Below are positions 35,325 through 43,748 of a stretch of 64,000 bases of DNA, in pieces. The DNA is from Chryseobacterium sp. Leaf180 (GTDB lineage Bacteria; Bacteroidota; Bacteroidia; Flavobacteriales; Weeksellaceae): assembly GCF_001424585.1 (NCBI RefSeq), contig NZ_LMPJ01000001.1, forward strand, positions 526,442 through 590,441, given 5' to 3'. The stretch's first letter is position 1, and the number at the start of each line of letters is the position of its first letter. A program made the translations under genes and the position numbers. The notes under the pieces were generated by a model, which saw only the letters and a list, made by a program, of their open reading frames with translations, was not told where the DNA came from and did not search any database.

Positions 35325-36600
35325 TATTTTCTGGCTCCGCAGAGATCTGCGTACAGAAGACAACAGAGGTTTCAGCGAAGCTTTAAAATCGGAACACAAT
35401 GTACTTCCGATTTTTATTTTTGATAAAGAAATATTGGATAAGCTTGAAAATAAAGAAGATAAGCGTCTTGATTATTTCCATCAGGCTTTAGAAAAAATGA
35501 ATGCTGAATTTAAAAAACACGGCAGCGGAATTCAGACCTTTCACGGAAAGCCTTTGGAAATTTTTAAAAAAATCATTAAAGATTTTGATATTGAAACCGT
35601 TTACACAAATACCGATTACGAGCCTTACGCAAAGAATCGTGATGAAGAGGTTGCTAAATTTTTGAAGCAAAACGATGTTGATTTTCAGAGTTTTAAGGAT
35701 CAGATTATTTTTGAAAAAGATGATATTTTAAAGAAAGACGGCACTCCCTATTCGGTTTATACACCTTACTCCAGAAAGTGGAAAGAAAAGTTTACCAATG
35801 AAGATGTAAAGCCCTGTCCACTTGATTTTAAAAATTTATATAAATTTTCTGCTAAAAATATTATAAGTCTTAAGGATTTAGGCTTTAAAGAAACGGGCTT
35901 TACATACGAAAAACCTGTCTTAAAAAAATCTCAGATTGAAGATTACGATATAACAAGAAACTTTCCTGGAGCAGATAAGACGACCAGAATAGGCGTTGCA
36001 TTGCGTTTTGGGACGATTTCGATTCGCGAATGCGTTGCCTTTGCGGAAAAAAATAATGAAGTCTGGTTGAATGAACTGATCTGGAGAGAGTTTTTTATGC
36101 AAATTTTATATCATTTTCCAAAAGTTGTTACAACCTGTTTTAAAGAAGATTACGAAAAGATCGACTGGCGGAATAATGAGAAGGAATTTAAACTGTGGTG
36201 TGAGGGAAAAACCGGTTATCCGATTGTGGATGCGGGAATGCGGCAGCTGAATGAAACCGGTTTTATGCACAACCGCATTCGAATGGTTACCGCAAGCTTT
36301 CTTACAAAACATCTGCTCATTGACTGGCGTTGGGGTGAAGCTTATTTTGCTGAAAAACTTCTTGATTACGAACTTTCGTCTAACAACGGAAATTGGCAGT
36401 GGGCAGCAGGTTGCGGTTGTGATGCTGCTCCGTATTTCAGGATTTTCAACCCAGCTGAACAGAGTAAAAAATTTGACAAAAACAATGTGTACGTCGACAA
36501 ATGGCTGGATAAAGAATCAAAAGAAATTTCACCTATTGTTGAACATAAGTTAGCAAGAGAACGTGCTTTATCAACTTACCGTGAAGCCTTGAAAAAATAA
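35311..36600 (+). CDS. phrB: Deoxyribodipyrimidine photolyase/cryptochrome family protein
   Basis: The 429-residue protein has the photolyase N-terminal antenna domain (WLRRDLRTEDNRGFSEAL) and the FAD domain with WREFFMQILYHFP, DAGMRQLNETGFMHNR and SSNNGNWQWAAGCG, which fits a class I CPD photolyase with its DNA-lesion and flavin contacts. It would repair UV pyrimidine dimers using blue light. Its first 14 bases overlap the cyclase gene, so repair and pigment production are co-expressed. CPD versus cryptochrome function cannot be fixed by eye, but the motif set favours repair. Confidence 0.92.
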   Translation: MSKINIFWLRRDLRTEDNRGFSEALKSEHNVLPIFIFDKEILDKLENKEDKRLDYFHQALEKMNAEFKKHGSGIQTFHGKPLEIFKKIIKDFDIETVYTNTDYEPYAKNRDEEVAKFLKQNDVDFQSFKDQIIFEKDDILKKDGTPYSVYTPYSRKWKEKFTNEDVKPCPLDFKNLYKFSAKNIISLKDLGFKETGFTYEKPVLKKSQIEDYDITRNFPGADKTTRIGVALRFGTISIRECVAFAEKNNEVWLNELIWREFFMQILYHFPKVVTTCFKEDYEKIDWRNNEKEFKLWCEGKTGYPIVDAGMRQLNETGFMHNRIRMVTASFLTKHLLIDWRWGEAYFAEKLLDYELSSNNGNWQWAAGCGCDAAPYFRIFNPAEQSKKFDKNNVYVDKWLDKESKEISPIVEHKLARERALSTYREALKK

Positions 36601-36667
36601 CCGCAAAAATAATCCTTAATTTTATTTACTGATTTACAATACTTTATAAAGAATAAGTTGATGCATA

Positions 36668-36688
36668 ATGATTAGGATCATACCACGA
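36668..36688. promoter_or_regulatory. Operator-like motif ATGAT-N4-ATCAT-ACCACGA, copy 1
   Basis: ATGAT at 36668, spacer TAGG, ATCAT at 36677 and the extension ACCACGA. The same 5-4-5 palindrome plus 7-base extension occurs at 60978. It precedes the sigma-54-like box by about 10 bases. Confidence 0.5.
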
Positions 36689-36697
36689 CATTTCAAA

Positions 36698-36711
36698 GGC
36701 ATACTATTTGC
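36698..36711 (+). promoter_or_regulatory. Sigma-54-like promoter (GG-N10-GC) before the gene at 36744
   Basis: AGGCATACTATTTGCAAAT has GG at 36698-36699, exactly ten bases, then GC at 36710-36711. The predicted start site would be about 36723, leaving a leader of about 21 bases. Confidence 0.6.
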
Positions 36712-36743
36712 AAATTATTTAAAACAAGACATCACAGAATATT

Positions 36744-37166
36744 ATGCAGGTAACAGATCTTAAAATCAGAAATTTAGTAGAGTTTAATAATGAAACTTTT
36801 ACCATTACAGAAATCTTCCAGAACGAGAGTGAAAGATATTTTGTAAAGATTGAGAATAGCAAACATAGTTTATCAGTGCCGGCAGAATCTATTATGCCGA
36901 TCAGCATTAACGAAGACTGGCTCCAAAAACTAGGTTTCTCTAAGACTTATACATCAGATCACAGAATCAGATATGAACGTCCTGAATCGTACATTAAGTA
37001 TGATATAGATTTAAACTCAAAAAAGATTGTTGAGGGACTGAAAATCTATGGTAATTCGATTAAATGTAGATATATTCATGAGTTTCAGAATATTCTATCT
37101 TGTCTTTTTGGAAAAGATGCCTTGTTTGGACCCAAGAATTCCCTTAAAAATGAAGCTTTCATATAA
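36744..37166 (+). CDS. Hypothetical protein, 140 residues
   Basis: The protein starts MQVTDLKIRNLVEFNNETFTI and contains a pair of beta-rich segments with IHEFQNILSCLFGKDALF near the end. The N-terminal LKIRNLV and the IHEFQN element resemble a widespread uncharacterised Bacteroidota family often found in phage-like contexts (LRIGNYV, IHQLQN), but the function is unknown. No signal peptide. It stands alone, with a sigma-54-like promoter, an operator-like motif and its own terminator. Confidence 0.65.
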   Translation: MQVTDLKIRNLVEFNNETFTITEIFQNESERYFVKIENSKHSLSVPAESIMPISINEDWLQKLGFSKTYTSDHRIRYERPESYIKYDIDLNSKKIVEGLKIYGNSIKCRYIHEFQNILSCLFGKDALFGPKNSLKNEAFI

Positions 37167-37206
37167 GTAGCAAGACCAAATCAAACTATATATATTTTTA
37201 CTTTTT

Positions 37207-37228
37207 CCCTGCTTGCAGGGATTTTTTG
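37207..37228 (+). terminator. Terminator after the 140-residue protein gene
   Basis: CCCTG-CTTG-CAGGG followed by ATTTTTTGTTTT. It may also serve the converging DUF421 gene weakly. Confidence 0.75.
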
Positions 37229-37230
37229 TT

Positions 37231-37944
37231 TTATGTTACCCGTAAATTATTTTTAGATAGAATCCACGAAGAATTACTGCATTTATTACAGATGAAGTTG
37301 TCGCCATGATCTTTTTTTTCTGTAAAACCACAAAAGCTACACGAGTAATGCGTATCTTTTTCAAATATTCTTGTATGATTTTTTAAAGAATCAATCATAA
37401 TAGGCAAACCGAATTTTACGTCTTCGTCTTTAAAATAAAAAACACTGATATCACCTGAAGTTTCTTCAATAGCTGTTTCGATCTGCCCAAGGTGCGAAAT
37501 TCCTTTTAATCGAAGTTCTGAAAAGAACTCATCATTTCCCAGATTTTCTTTTTTAAAATTTGTAATCGCAAATTCTCCGTTGCTGATAAGGCAGGTAGGT
37601 TTTCCTTCAAGGATAATTTCAAACTTTTTAAATTTTGCCAACAGAAAGGTAAGCAAACTGTACGATGCGATGATCACGCAGAAAACCATTATGGAAGAAA
37701 CGATACCAACCTCTTTGTAAAACATCGGATCACCGGCCGCAGAACCCAACCCAACGATAACTACAAGTTCAAAAATAGAAAGTTGCTTTACACCTCTTTT
37801 CCCCAAAACACGCAGTCCGAAGATAATGGTAACAAACATAATGAGCGTGCGCAGGACTATTTCGATCAGAAAAGAAATGTCTTCGCTACCAAAAAAAAAC
37901 TGTTGCCAGCTGAAATCACTTGTCAGTATATAGAGCATGGCCAC
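37231..37944 (-). CDS. DUF421 (YetF-like) membrane protein with C-terminal zinc-ribbon-like tail
   Basis: The 237-residue protein has three membrane helices in the first 110 residues and the DUF421 soluble domain (GKRGVKQLSIFELVVIVGLG, and LRLKGISHLGQIETAIEE). After the domain the tail contains SCSFCGFTEKK and FICNKCSNSSW, two CxxC pairs that could bind zinc; I do not know this as standard for DUF421. It is the last gene of the leftward signalling operon, 8 bases after a receiver gene. The family is linked to stress and sporulation in Bacillus but has no established function. Confidence 0.82.
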   Translation of the reverse strand: MAMLYILTSDFSWQQFFFGSEDISFLIEIVLRTLIMFVTIIFGLRVLGKRGVKQLSIFELVVIVGLGSAAGDPMFYKEVGIVSSIMVFCVIIASYSLLTFLLAKFKKFEIILEGKPTCLISNGEFAITNFKKENLGNDEFFSELRLKGISHLGQIETAIEETSGDISVFYFKDEDVKFGLPIMIDSLKNHTRIFEKDTHYSCSFCGFTEKKDHGDNFICNKCSNSSWILSKNNLRVT

Positions 37945-37951
37945 TTACATT

Positions 37952-38314
37952 TTAGAATAAATATTTGGCTACTTTTTCTTCCAAATCCTCTAAATTAAAC
38001 GGTTTTGCAATATAATCGTCCGCCCTTGCACTGTTGGCAAGATAGGCAATATCGTTATTTGCTGTAACGTAGATTACAGGAATATGCTTAAAATCTTCAT
38101 GATTTTTCAAAAGATTTGTAGCTTCTACTCCACCAATATTCGGAATCCAGTTATCCATTAAAATAAGATCCGGCTTAAAATCTGAAACCCGCTGAATAAT
38201 ATCATGCGAAGTTTCTGAAATCTCCACATCATAGCCACCATCTTTAAAAATAATTGAAATGACCTCTAAAATAATCGTGTCATCATCAAAAATCAGTATT
38301 TTTTTCTTACTCAT
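37952..38314 (-). CDS. Single-domain response regulator
   Basis: The 120-residue CheY-like protein has the acid pair in ILIFDDDT, the phosphoacceptor Asp in DLILMDNW, Thr in IYVTA and Lys in DYIAKPFN. It has no output domain. In this operon it probably shuttles phosphate or acts as a phosphate sink for the hybrid kinases at 40.1 and 43.7 kb. Spacing to CheB is 28 bases. Confidence 0.92.
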   Translation of the reverse strand: MSKKKILIFDDDTIILEVISIIFKDGGYDVEISETSHDIIQRVSDFKPDLILMDNWIPNIGGVEATNLLKNHEDFKHIPVIYVTANNDIAYLANSARADDYIAKPFNLEDLEEKVAKYLF

Positions 38315-38342
38315 CGAGTGAATATTTTAAACAATAAATTTA

Positions 38343-38918
38343 TTACATTTTTTCCAGCTGAATGATATTTTCAGCAAGATTTTGCGGTGTAATTACCATA
38401 TACTTTTTCAAAGCTTTTAAGGCCTGCTGCGGCATGTAATCAACTTCTGCAGTTTCAGGATCCTGAATCCAGACTTTTCCACCATTACGCAAAATATACT
38501 GCAAACCCTCCACTCCATCGGCATTCGCGCCACTCAACAAAACTGCAACTGCTTTATCTCTAAAAATTTCTGCCACCATTCTAAAAGTCACATCAATAGA
38601 CGGCCGCGAATAATTTATCTTCTCAGAACTGTCCAAAGAGACTATATTTTTATCCTCAAAAAGCAAGTGATAATCCGCAGGAACTACATATACGTGATTT
38701 GGCTGCAATTCGGTTTTATCTTCAGCTTCCAAAACAGTTTTTTCGGTATATTGTTGGAGCAAAATTGGAAGTACATTTGACGAATTTGCTTTTCTGTGAA
38801 CCACAATAATGATCGGAAACGACAGATTTTCATTTAATTTTTTTAATAAATCAAGAATTACCTGAAGGCTTCCCGCGGAACCTCCGATCACAACAATTTC
38901 TGTACTTTTCCCCATCAA
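38343..38918 (-). CDS. CheB-type methylesterase domain protein without receiver domain
   Basis: The 191-residue protein is only the methylesterase domain: IGGSAGSLQVI with the catalytic Ser14, VVHRK with His41, and LLSGANADGVEGL with the Asp of the triad. Classical CheB has an N-terminal receiver; here separate receivers in the operon could replace it. No chemoreceptor, CheA or CheW gene is nearby, so this is not a chemotaxis system. It follows CheR by 11 bases. A substrate other than MCPs is inferred. Confidence 0.9.
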   Translation of the reverse strand: MMGKSTEIVVIGGSAGSLQVILDLLKKLNENLSFPIIIVVHRKANSSNVLPILLQQYTEKTVLEAEDKTELQPNHVYVVPADYHLLFEDKNIVSLDSSEKINYSRPSIDVTFRMVAEIFRDKAVAVLLSGANADGVEGLQYILRNGGKVWIQDPETAEVDYMPQQALKALKKYMVITPQNLAENIIQLEKM

Positions 38919-38929
38919 TTGATTATCGT

Positions 38930-39757
38930 TTAAGGCTCTACTTTCTTCCAGATTTTTTGCTCACTTATCTGCTGATAATGATTCTGAATGGCTGCGAACC
39001 GCAGTGTTTCTTTCGATCCTAAAGCAAGAAATCCTAAATTATCCATGCTTTCATCAAATAGATTAAAAACGCGTTCCTGAAGTTTCTTATCAAAATAAAT
39101 AAGAACATTTCTGCAGATAATAAGCTGAAAACTGTTGAATGAACCGTCGGAAACCAGATTATGCGTTGAAAGAATCAGTTTCGATTTTAAAGAATCATCA
39201 AATCTCACACTGTCATAATTCGCCGTGTAATATCCTGAAAAATCTTCTTTGCCGCCAGATAATATATAATTTTCAGAATATATTTTCATCTGGTTTAAAG
39301 GAAAAACCCCGGCTCGCGCGGTTTCTAAAACGGAAGGATTGATATCGGTTGCGTAGATTAATGATTTTTGATAAAGTCCAGCCTCTTTCAGTAAAATCGC
39401 AATCGAATATGCTTCTTCACCTGTCGAACATCCGGCAATCCATATTCTGATCAAAGGATAGGTTCCCAACTGCGGAATTATTTTCTCGCGTAACGCCTTG
39501 AAAAACTGTGGATCACGAAACATTTCCGTCACATTTACCGTAATTTCCTCAACAAAACGCTTCAAATAATCTGCATCATGCAGAACTTTATACCGAAGCT
39601 CGGCAAAGCTCGTCAGTTTGTCAATCAGACAGATTCTGTTGATTCTTCTTTTAAAACTTGCCCGGCTGTACATCGAAAAATCGTAGCCGTAGACCTGATG
39701 TACATCCTGTATCAAGTCGCTGATTTCCTGGTCTTTTACGATGTCGGGTTCAAGCAT
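38930..39757 (-). CDS. CheR-type methyltransferase
   Basis: The 275-residue protein has the CheR N-domain (YGYDFSMYSRASFKRRINR) and the SAM domain with GCSTGEEAYSIAILL, YATDINPSVLETARAG, LICRNVLIYFDKKLQ and LALGSKETL. It would methylate glutamates of a partner. Its stop and the receiver gene's end are 1 base apart from neighbours, so it is tightly embedded in the operon. With the CheB-like protein it forms a reversible methylation pair whose target may be the GAF or coiled-coil part of the hybrid kinase; that is speculation. Confidence 0.93.
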   Translation of the reverse strand: MLEPDIVKDQEISDLIQDVHQVYGYDFSMYSRASFKRRINRICLIDKLTSFAELRYKVLHDADYLKRFVEEITVNVTEMFRDPQFFKALREKIIPQLGTYPLIRIWIAGCSTGEEAYSIAILLKEAGLYQKSLIYATDINPSVLETARAGVFPLNQMKIYSENYILSGGKEDFSGYYTANYDSVRFDDSLKSKLILSTHNLVSDGSFNSFQLIICRNVLIYFDKKLQERVFNLFDESMDNLGFLALGSKETLRFAAIQNHYQQISEQKIWKKVEP

Positions 39758-39758
39758 A

Positions 39759-40124
39759 TCAAATCAGTTTTTGTATGGAAGTCATAAGCAGATCCATATC
39801 AACAGGTTTTTTTATATAATCATCGGCTCCGGCGTCGATACATTTCTGAAAATCTTCAGGCATCGCCTGCGCAGTCACAGAAATAATTGGTAGCTGATGA
39901 ATATTTCTATCATTTCTAATAATCTTAACAGCCTCATAACCATCTATATCCGGCATCATCATATCCATAAGCACCAAATCAATATCGTGATTTAATCTTA
40001 AATAATCTATTGCTTTCATAGCTGAATCTGCGCTTTCAATTTCAAAGTCCCGAGCTTTCAGACTTAATTTTAAAGCAAATATATTGCGCGGATCATCATC
40101 CACAATCAGAATTTTATTTTTCAT
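39759..40124 (-). CDS. Single-domain response regulator
   Basis: The 121-residue receiver has ILIVDDDPRNIFAL, phosphoacceptor Asp in LVLMDMMMPDIDGYEAV and Lys in DYIKKPVD. It closely resembles the third receiver of the hybrid kinase just upstream (same DDDxRNIF and MDMMMPxMDGYD motifs), which suggests duplication or fission. Gap to the kinase is 9 bases. Confidence 0.92.
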   Translation of the reverse strand: MKNKILIVDDDPRNIFALKLSLKARDFEIESADSAMKAIDYLRLNHDIDLVLMDMMMPDIDGYEAVKIIRNDRNIHQLPIISVTAQAMPEDFQKCIDAGADDYIKKPVDMDLLMTSIQKLI

Positions 40125-40133
40125 ATATCGCTT

Positions 40134-43100
40134 TTAATTTTCATACAGCCACACGCGCAACAGCGATAGCAGCTGATCTATATCGACGGGTTTTGATATA
40201 TAATCTGAGGCACCGGCTGTGATGCATTTCTCCCGGTCACCCACCATAGATTTTGCCGTGACCGCGATAATCGGCAGTTTACTGTGCGCCGGCATTTTCC
40301 TGATCTCACGAATTGTATCGTAACCATCCATCTCCGGCATCATCATATCCATTAAAACCACATCAATATCAGGGTGATCTTTTATCTGTGTAAGTGCCTG
40401 TTTTCCGTCAATTGCCAGTACAACTTCCACTTTATATTTTTCTAAAGCCTTCGTCAGTGAAAAAATATTTCGGACATCATCATCTGTAATCAGAATTTTT
40501 TTTCCGCTTAAAACTTCAGTTAGCGAACCTAGATTTTTACTTCGGCTGCTTTCATTTCCGGTATTTTTTTCTTCAACTAAATGCAGAAACAAACCAACCT
40601 CATCCAAAATTCTCTGATAAGAATGCGCCGTTTTTACAACAATAGAATCTGCATATTTTTTTATTCTCAGTTCTTCTTCTGTAGAAAGTGACTGCGCCGT
40701 AAAGATGATAATCGGGAGATTTTCCAAACCCTCATGGCTTTTGATCGACTCAATAATCTGGAATTCATTTCCACGGAACGGACTCATATCTAAAATCACA
40801 CAGTCTGTTTTTTCTTCACGAAGTGCTTTCACACTGCTTTCTACATCATCCTGAATCGAAAGACTGATATTAAAATTGCTCAAAAAGTATGAAAGCGCGC
40901 TCGCATGTTTTGCATTTTCTTCCACGATCAAAACTTTCTGTGGAGATCTTTTCAGCGCTTCTTCAATTTTTTTAAAAATGCCGCCCATCTGCTCCAAAGC
41001 CACAGGTTTGTTGATAAAGTCAATCGCACCTTTCATGAGACTTTCCTTCTTCACATGCAGTGAAGACATCATGTGCACCGGAATATTTTTCGTTTCCGAA
41101 TTCTTTTTCAGCTCATCCATCACCTGCCAGCCGTCTTGTACCGGAAGCTGCACATCAAGCAAAATCGCCAGCGGTCTGTATTGCAGTGCCGCCGAAAGCG
41201 CGTAATCGCCCCGAACGACAACAATCGCTTTATAATCCTGTCGGTTCGCATATTTGATCAAAGCTTTGGCAAAATTCACGTCATCTTCCACAATGAGAAT
41301 AATTCGGTCACCTTTCACCAAAGAATCACGATCGTCCGGAATACTTTCAGGAATTTTAAGATCATTTACAGGCGGAACCGTTTTCTCTTCCTCGTAATTA
41401 ATGATCGTTTTAATTTCTTCCACATCATGCTGAATTACCGATAAAGCATCCGTTTTCTGAACTTCTGATTGATTTTCCGGGTTTGGTTTTTTTGGAATGA
41501 CAATGCTGAATTCGCTTCCTTCATTAATTTTCGATTCTAAAAGCATCTCACCACCCAATAGTTTCGCGATTTCTCTTGAAATGGACAATCCGAGACCTGT
41601 TCCTCCAAATTTTCTTTGTGTAGAACCGTCGGCCTGCTGGAAAGCTTCAAAAATAATTTTCTGCTTGTCATCAGGAATTCCGATGCCCGTATCTTTCACA
41701 GAAAAGATAATATTTTTATTATTTTTCGAATCATTTTTAACATTAAAACTGATACTTCCGGTTTTTGTAAATTTCAATGCATTTGATAAAAGATTTCGGA
41801 AAACCTGATCGATACGAAGTCTGTCGGTGATAATATTTGGTTCAACATTTTTATCAATATTGATGTTAAATTCAAGGCCTTTTTCGTTCATCATCGGTCT
41901 GAAAAGACGCTCAACATCGGTGACAACATCGGTGATTGCTACATTTTCATTTTCCAGTGTCATTTTCCCGGATTCGATTTTTGCTAAATCCAAAATCTCA
42001 TCAATTAATGTCAGCAAACTTGTTCCCGAACTCTGAATTACTTTTGCCGATTCGATCTGATCTTCTGTTAAATTTTCCTCTGTATTTTCAGACATCAACC
42101 TTGAAAGCAACAAAATAGAATTCAGTGGCGTGCGCAATTCATGGCTCATATTCGCTAAAAACTCAGATTTATACTGCGTACTCAGCGCCAACTCCTCAGC
42201 TTTTTTCTGAATTTCAATATTTCGCTCAGCAACCAGATAATTTTTTTCCTCCAGAAGTTTAGAACGTTCCTCCAATTCTGCATTTATCTGCATCAGTTCT
42301 TCCTGCTGCACCTTCAGCTCTTCCTCAGACGCCTGAAGTTTTTGTGCCTGCGCCTCGAGTTCTGTATTTAGATTTTCCAGCTCAGAATGCTGCACCTGAA
42401 GTTCTTCCGACTGCGCCTGCGTTTCCTCTAAAAGCCGCTGCTCTTTTTCTCGCCCTTTGGACGCAGCAAGTGCCACTCCGATGATTCTTGAACTTTCCTT
42501 AAAATATTCGATTGAGTTTTCATTAAAATTTTCGATAGAAGAAAGCTCCAGAATTCCCATTATCTGCCTTCCGTTCATGATAGGAATAAGAACAATCCCG
42601 TTTACCTTAATTTTATTTGCTGCAAATGTTACCGAGAATTCATTTCCGCTAAGATCTTTAAAAACTTTAATTTTTTTCTCAAGAAAAGCCTGCCCAATCA
42701 TTCCTTGGCCTGGCGAGAATATTTTCTTCATAGAATCTTCCAGGCCGGAGGCATTATTAAGATGCAGCTTTCCATCTTCCAAAAGATAAACAGCGCCGTT
42801 TACGCATCTCCCATAGTCGATTAAATGTTGAAGTGAATCGTTCGTTACATCTTTTACAGATTTATTTCCAACCAAAGATTCATTCAGAAAAGCCAGACCT
42901 TTCTGCAGCCAATCACTTTTATTGATTTTATCAAAAGAAATCTTGAGAGACTCGGTCATGTGGTTCAAAGATTCTGCTATGTCTCCAAGATCATCACCTT
43001 TCCCATCTATGACGCGCTGGCTGTAATCGCCGTTTGCTACGCGATTTGCAATTTCCTGAATCACGCTCACACGATTGGCAATTTCTTCATCTTTCGTGCG

Positions 43101-43745
43101 TAATTTTCTTTCTAAACGGTCTCTTCGCAAAAGATCATTTTTCATTCTAAAATAAAACATGACCGTCACAACCGTCGCAGCCAAAGCTGAAAAAACGATG
43201 AAAAGTACCGTTGTATTCGACGTTGTATTGAGATTTTTACTTTTCCGGTCAAGAATATTTTCTTCGTAGGTCACAAAATCTTTTACAAGTTTCCGGCAAG
43301 TATCCATCGTCAGTTTACTTTCGACCATCTGCGCCTGTGTCATCTGAATTCCGGCCCGCTTATTTTGAATGAAAAAATTCAGCTTGCTGATTTCTTCATT
43401 AATGTTTTTCTCAAGATTCTGTAGACGCTGAAGCTGAATTCTGTCGGTAATATCTAAAGATTTTGCTCGTTCAATAGACTTTGGAAGTTCTGCAAGCGCC
43501 ATATTGTAAGGCTCAAGGAAATCTTCCTTTCCGGTAAGCTGATAGCCGCGGTTTCCTGTTTCGGCATCAAGAAGCGTAATCGAAATATCTTTTACAGCTG
43601 AAATAATACGGCGTGTTTTCGAGACACTTTCTCGGTTATCCATCTGTTTCTGAATACTCACGTAAGACGCAACCGAACTGGCAATTAATATAAAAAGTGA
43701 AAAACCGACACTGAACTGAAGGTTTCTTATAATTCTTTTTGGCAT
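40134..43745 (-). CDS. Hybrid sensor histidine kinase: CHASE3-HAMP-GAF-coiled coil-HisKA-HATPase-three receivers
   Basis: The 1203-residue protein starts with a membrane anchor (about 9-30), a CHASE3 sensor (about 38-175, with LLDAETGNRGYQLTG), a second membrane helix (about 178-198), HAMP (about 215-270), GAF (about 285-430) and a long Glu/Gln-rich coiled coil (about 435-520). The kinase core has FLANMSHELRTPLNS (phospho-His), NALKFTKTG and GTGLGLSISREI. Three C-terminal receivers follow (starting near 835, 960 and 1085); the middle one, with CVILDMSPF, lacks the usual IVDDD start (LIVEENAK) and may not be phosphorylated. The layout is typical of multi-signal stress kinases of Bacteroidota. 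It starts 4 bases after the upstream kinase gene. Confidence 0.93.
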   Translation of the reverse strand: MPKRIIRNLQFSVGFSLFILIASSVASYVSIQKQMDNRESVSKTRRIISAVKDISITLLDAETGNRGYQLTGKEDFLEPYNMALAELPKSIERAKSLDITDRIQLQRLQNLEKNINEEISKLNFFIQNKRAGIQMTQAQMVESKLTMDTCRKLVKDFVTYEENILDRKSKNLNTTSNTTVLFIVFSALAATVVTVMFYFRMKNDLLRRDRLERKLRTKDEEIANRVSVIQEIANRVANGDYSQRVIDGKGDDLGDIAESLNHMTESLKISFDKINKSDWLQKGLAFLNESLVGNKSVKDVTNDSLQHLIDYGRCVNGAVYLLEDGKLHLNNASGLEDSMKKIFSPGQGMIGQAFLEKKIKVFKDLSGNEFSVTFAANKIKVNGIVLIPIMNGRQIMGILELSSIENFNENSIEYFKESSRIIGVALAASKGREKEQRLLEETQAQSEELQVQHSELENLNTELEAQAQKLQASEEELKVQQEELMQINAELEERSKLLEEKNYLVAERNIEIQKKAEELALSTQYKSEFLANMSHELRTPLNSILLLSRLMSENTEENLTEDQIESAKVIQSSGTSLLTLIDEILDLAKIESGKMTLENENVAITDVVTDVERLFRPMMNEKGLEFNINIDKNVEPNIITDRLRIDQVFRNLLSNALKFTKTGSISFNVKNDSKNNKNIIFSVKDTGIGIPDDKQKIIFEAFQQADGSTQRKFGGTGLGLSISREIAKLLGGEMLLESKINEGSEFSIVIPKKPNPENQSEVQKTDALSVIQHDVEEIKTIINYEEEKTVPPVNDLKIPESIPDDRDSLVKGDRIILIVEDDVNFAKALIKYANRQDYKAIVVVRGDYALSAALQYRPLAILLDVQLPVQDGWQVMDELKKNSETKNIPVHMMSSLHVKKESLMKGAIDFINKPVALEQMGGIFKKIEEALKRSPQKVLIVEENAKHASALSYFLSNFNISLSIQDDVESSVKALREEKTDCVILDMSPFRGNEFQIIESIKSHEGLENLPIIIFTAQSLSTEEELRIKKYADSIVVKTAHSYQRILDEVGLFLHLVEEKNTGNESSRSKNLGSLTEVLSGKKILITDDDVRNIFSLTKALEKYKVEVVLAIDGKQALTQIKDHPDIDVVLMDMMMPEMDGYDTIREIRKMPAHSKLPIIAVTAKSMVGDREKCITAGASDYISKPVDIDQLLSLLRVWLYEN

Positions 43746-43748
43746 AAA

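Noticed and set aside
38343..39757. Initial idea of a chemotaxis operon
   Set aside because: CheB and CheR occur without receptors, CheA, CheW or flagellar genes, so chemotaxis is not supported.
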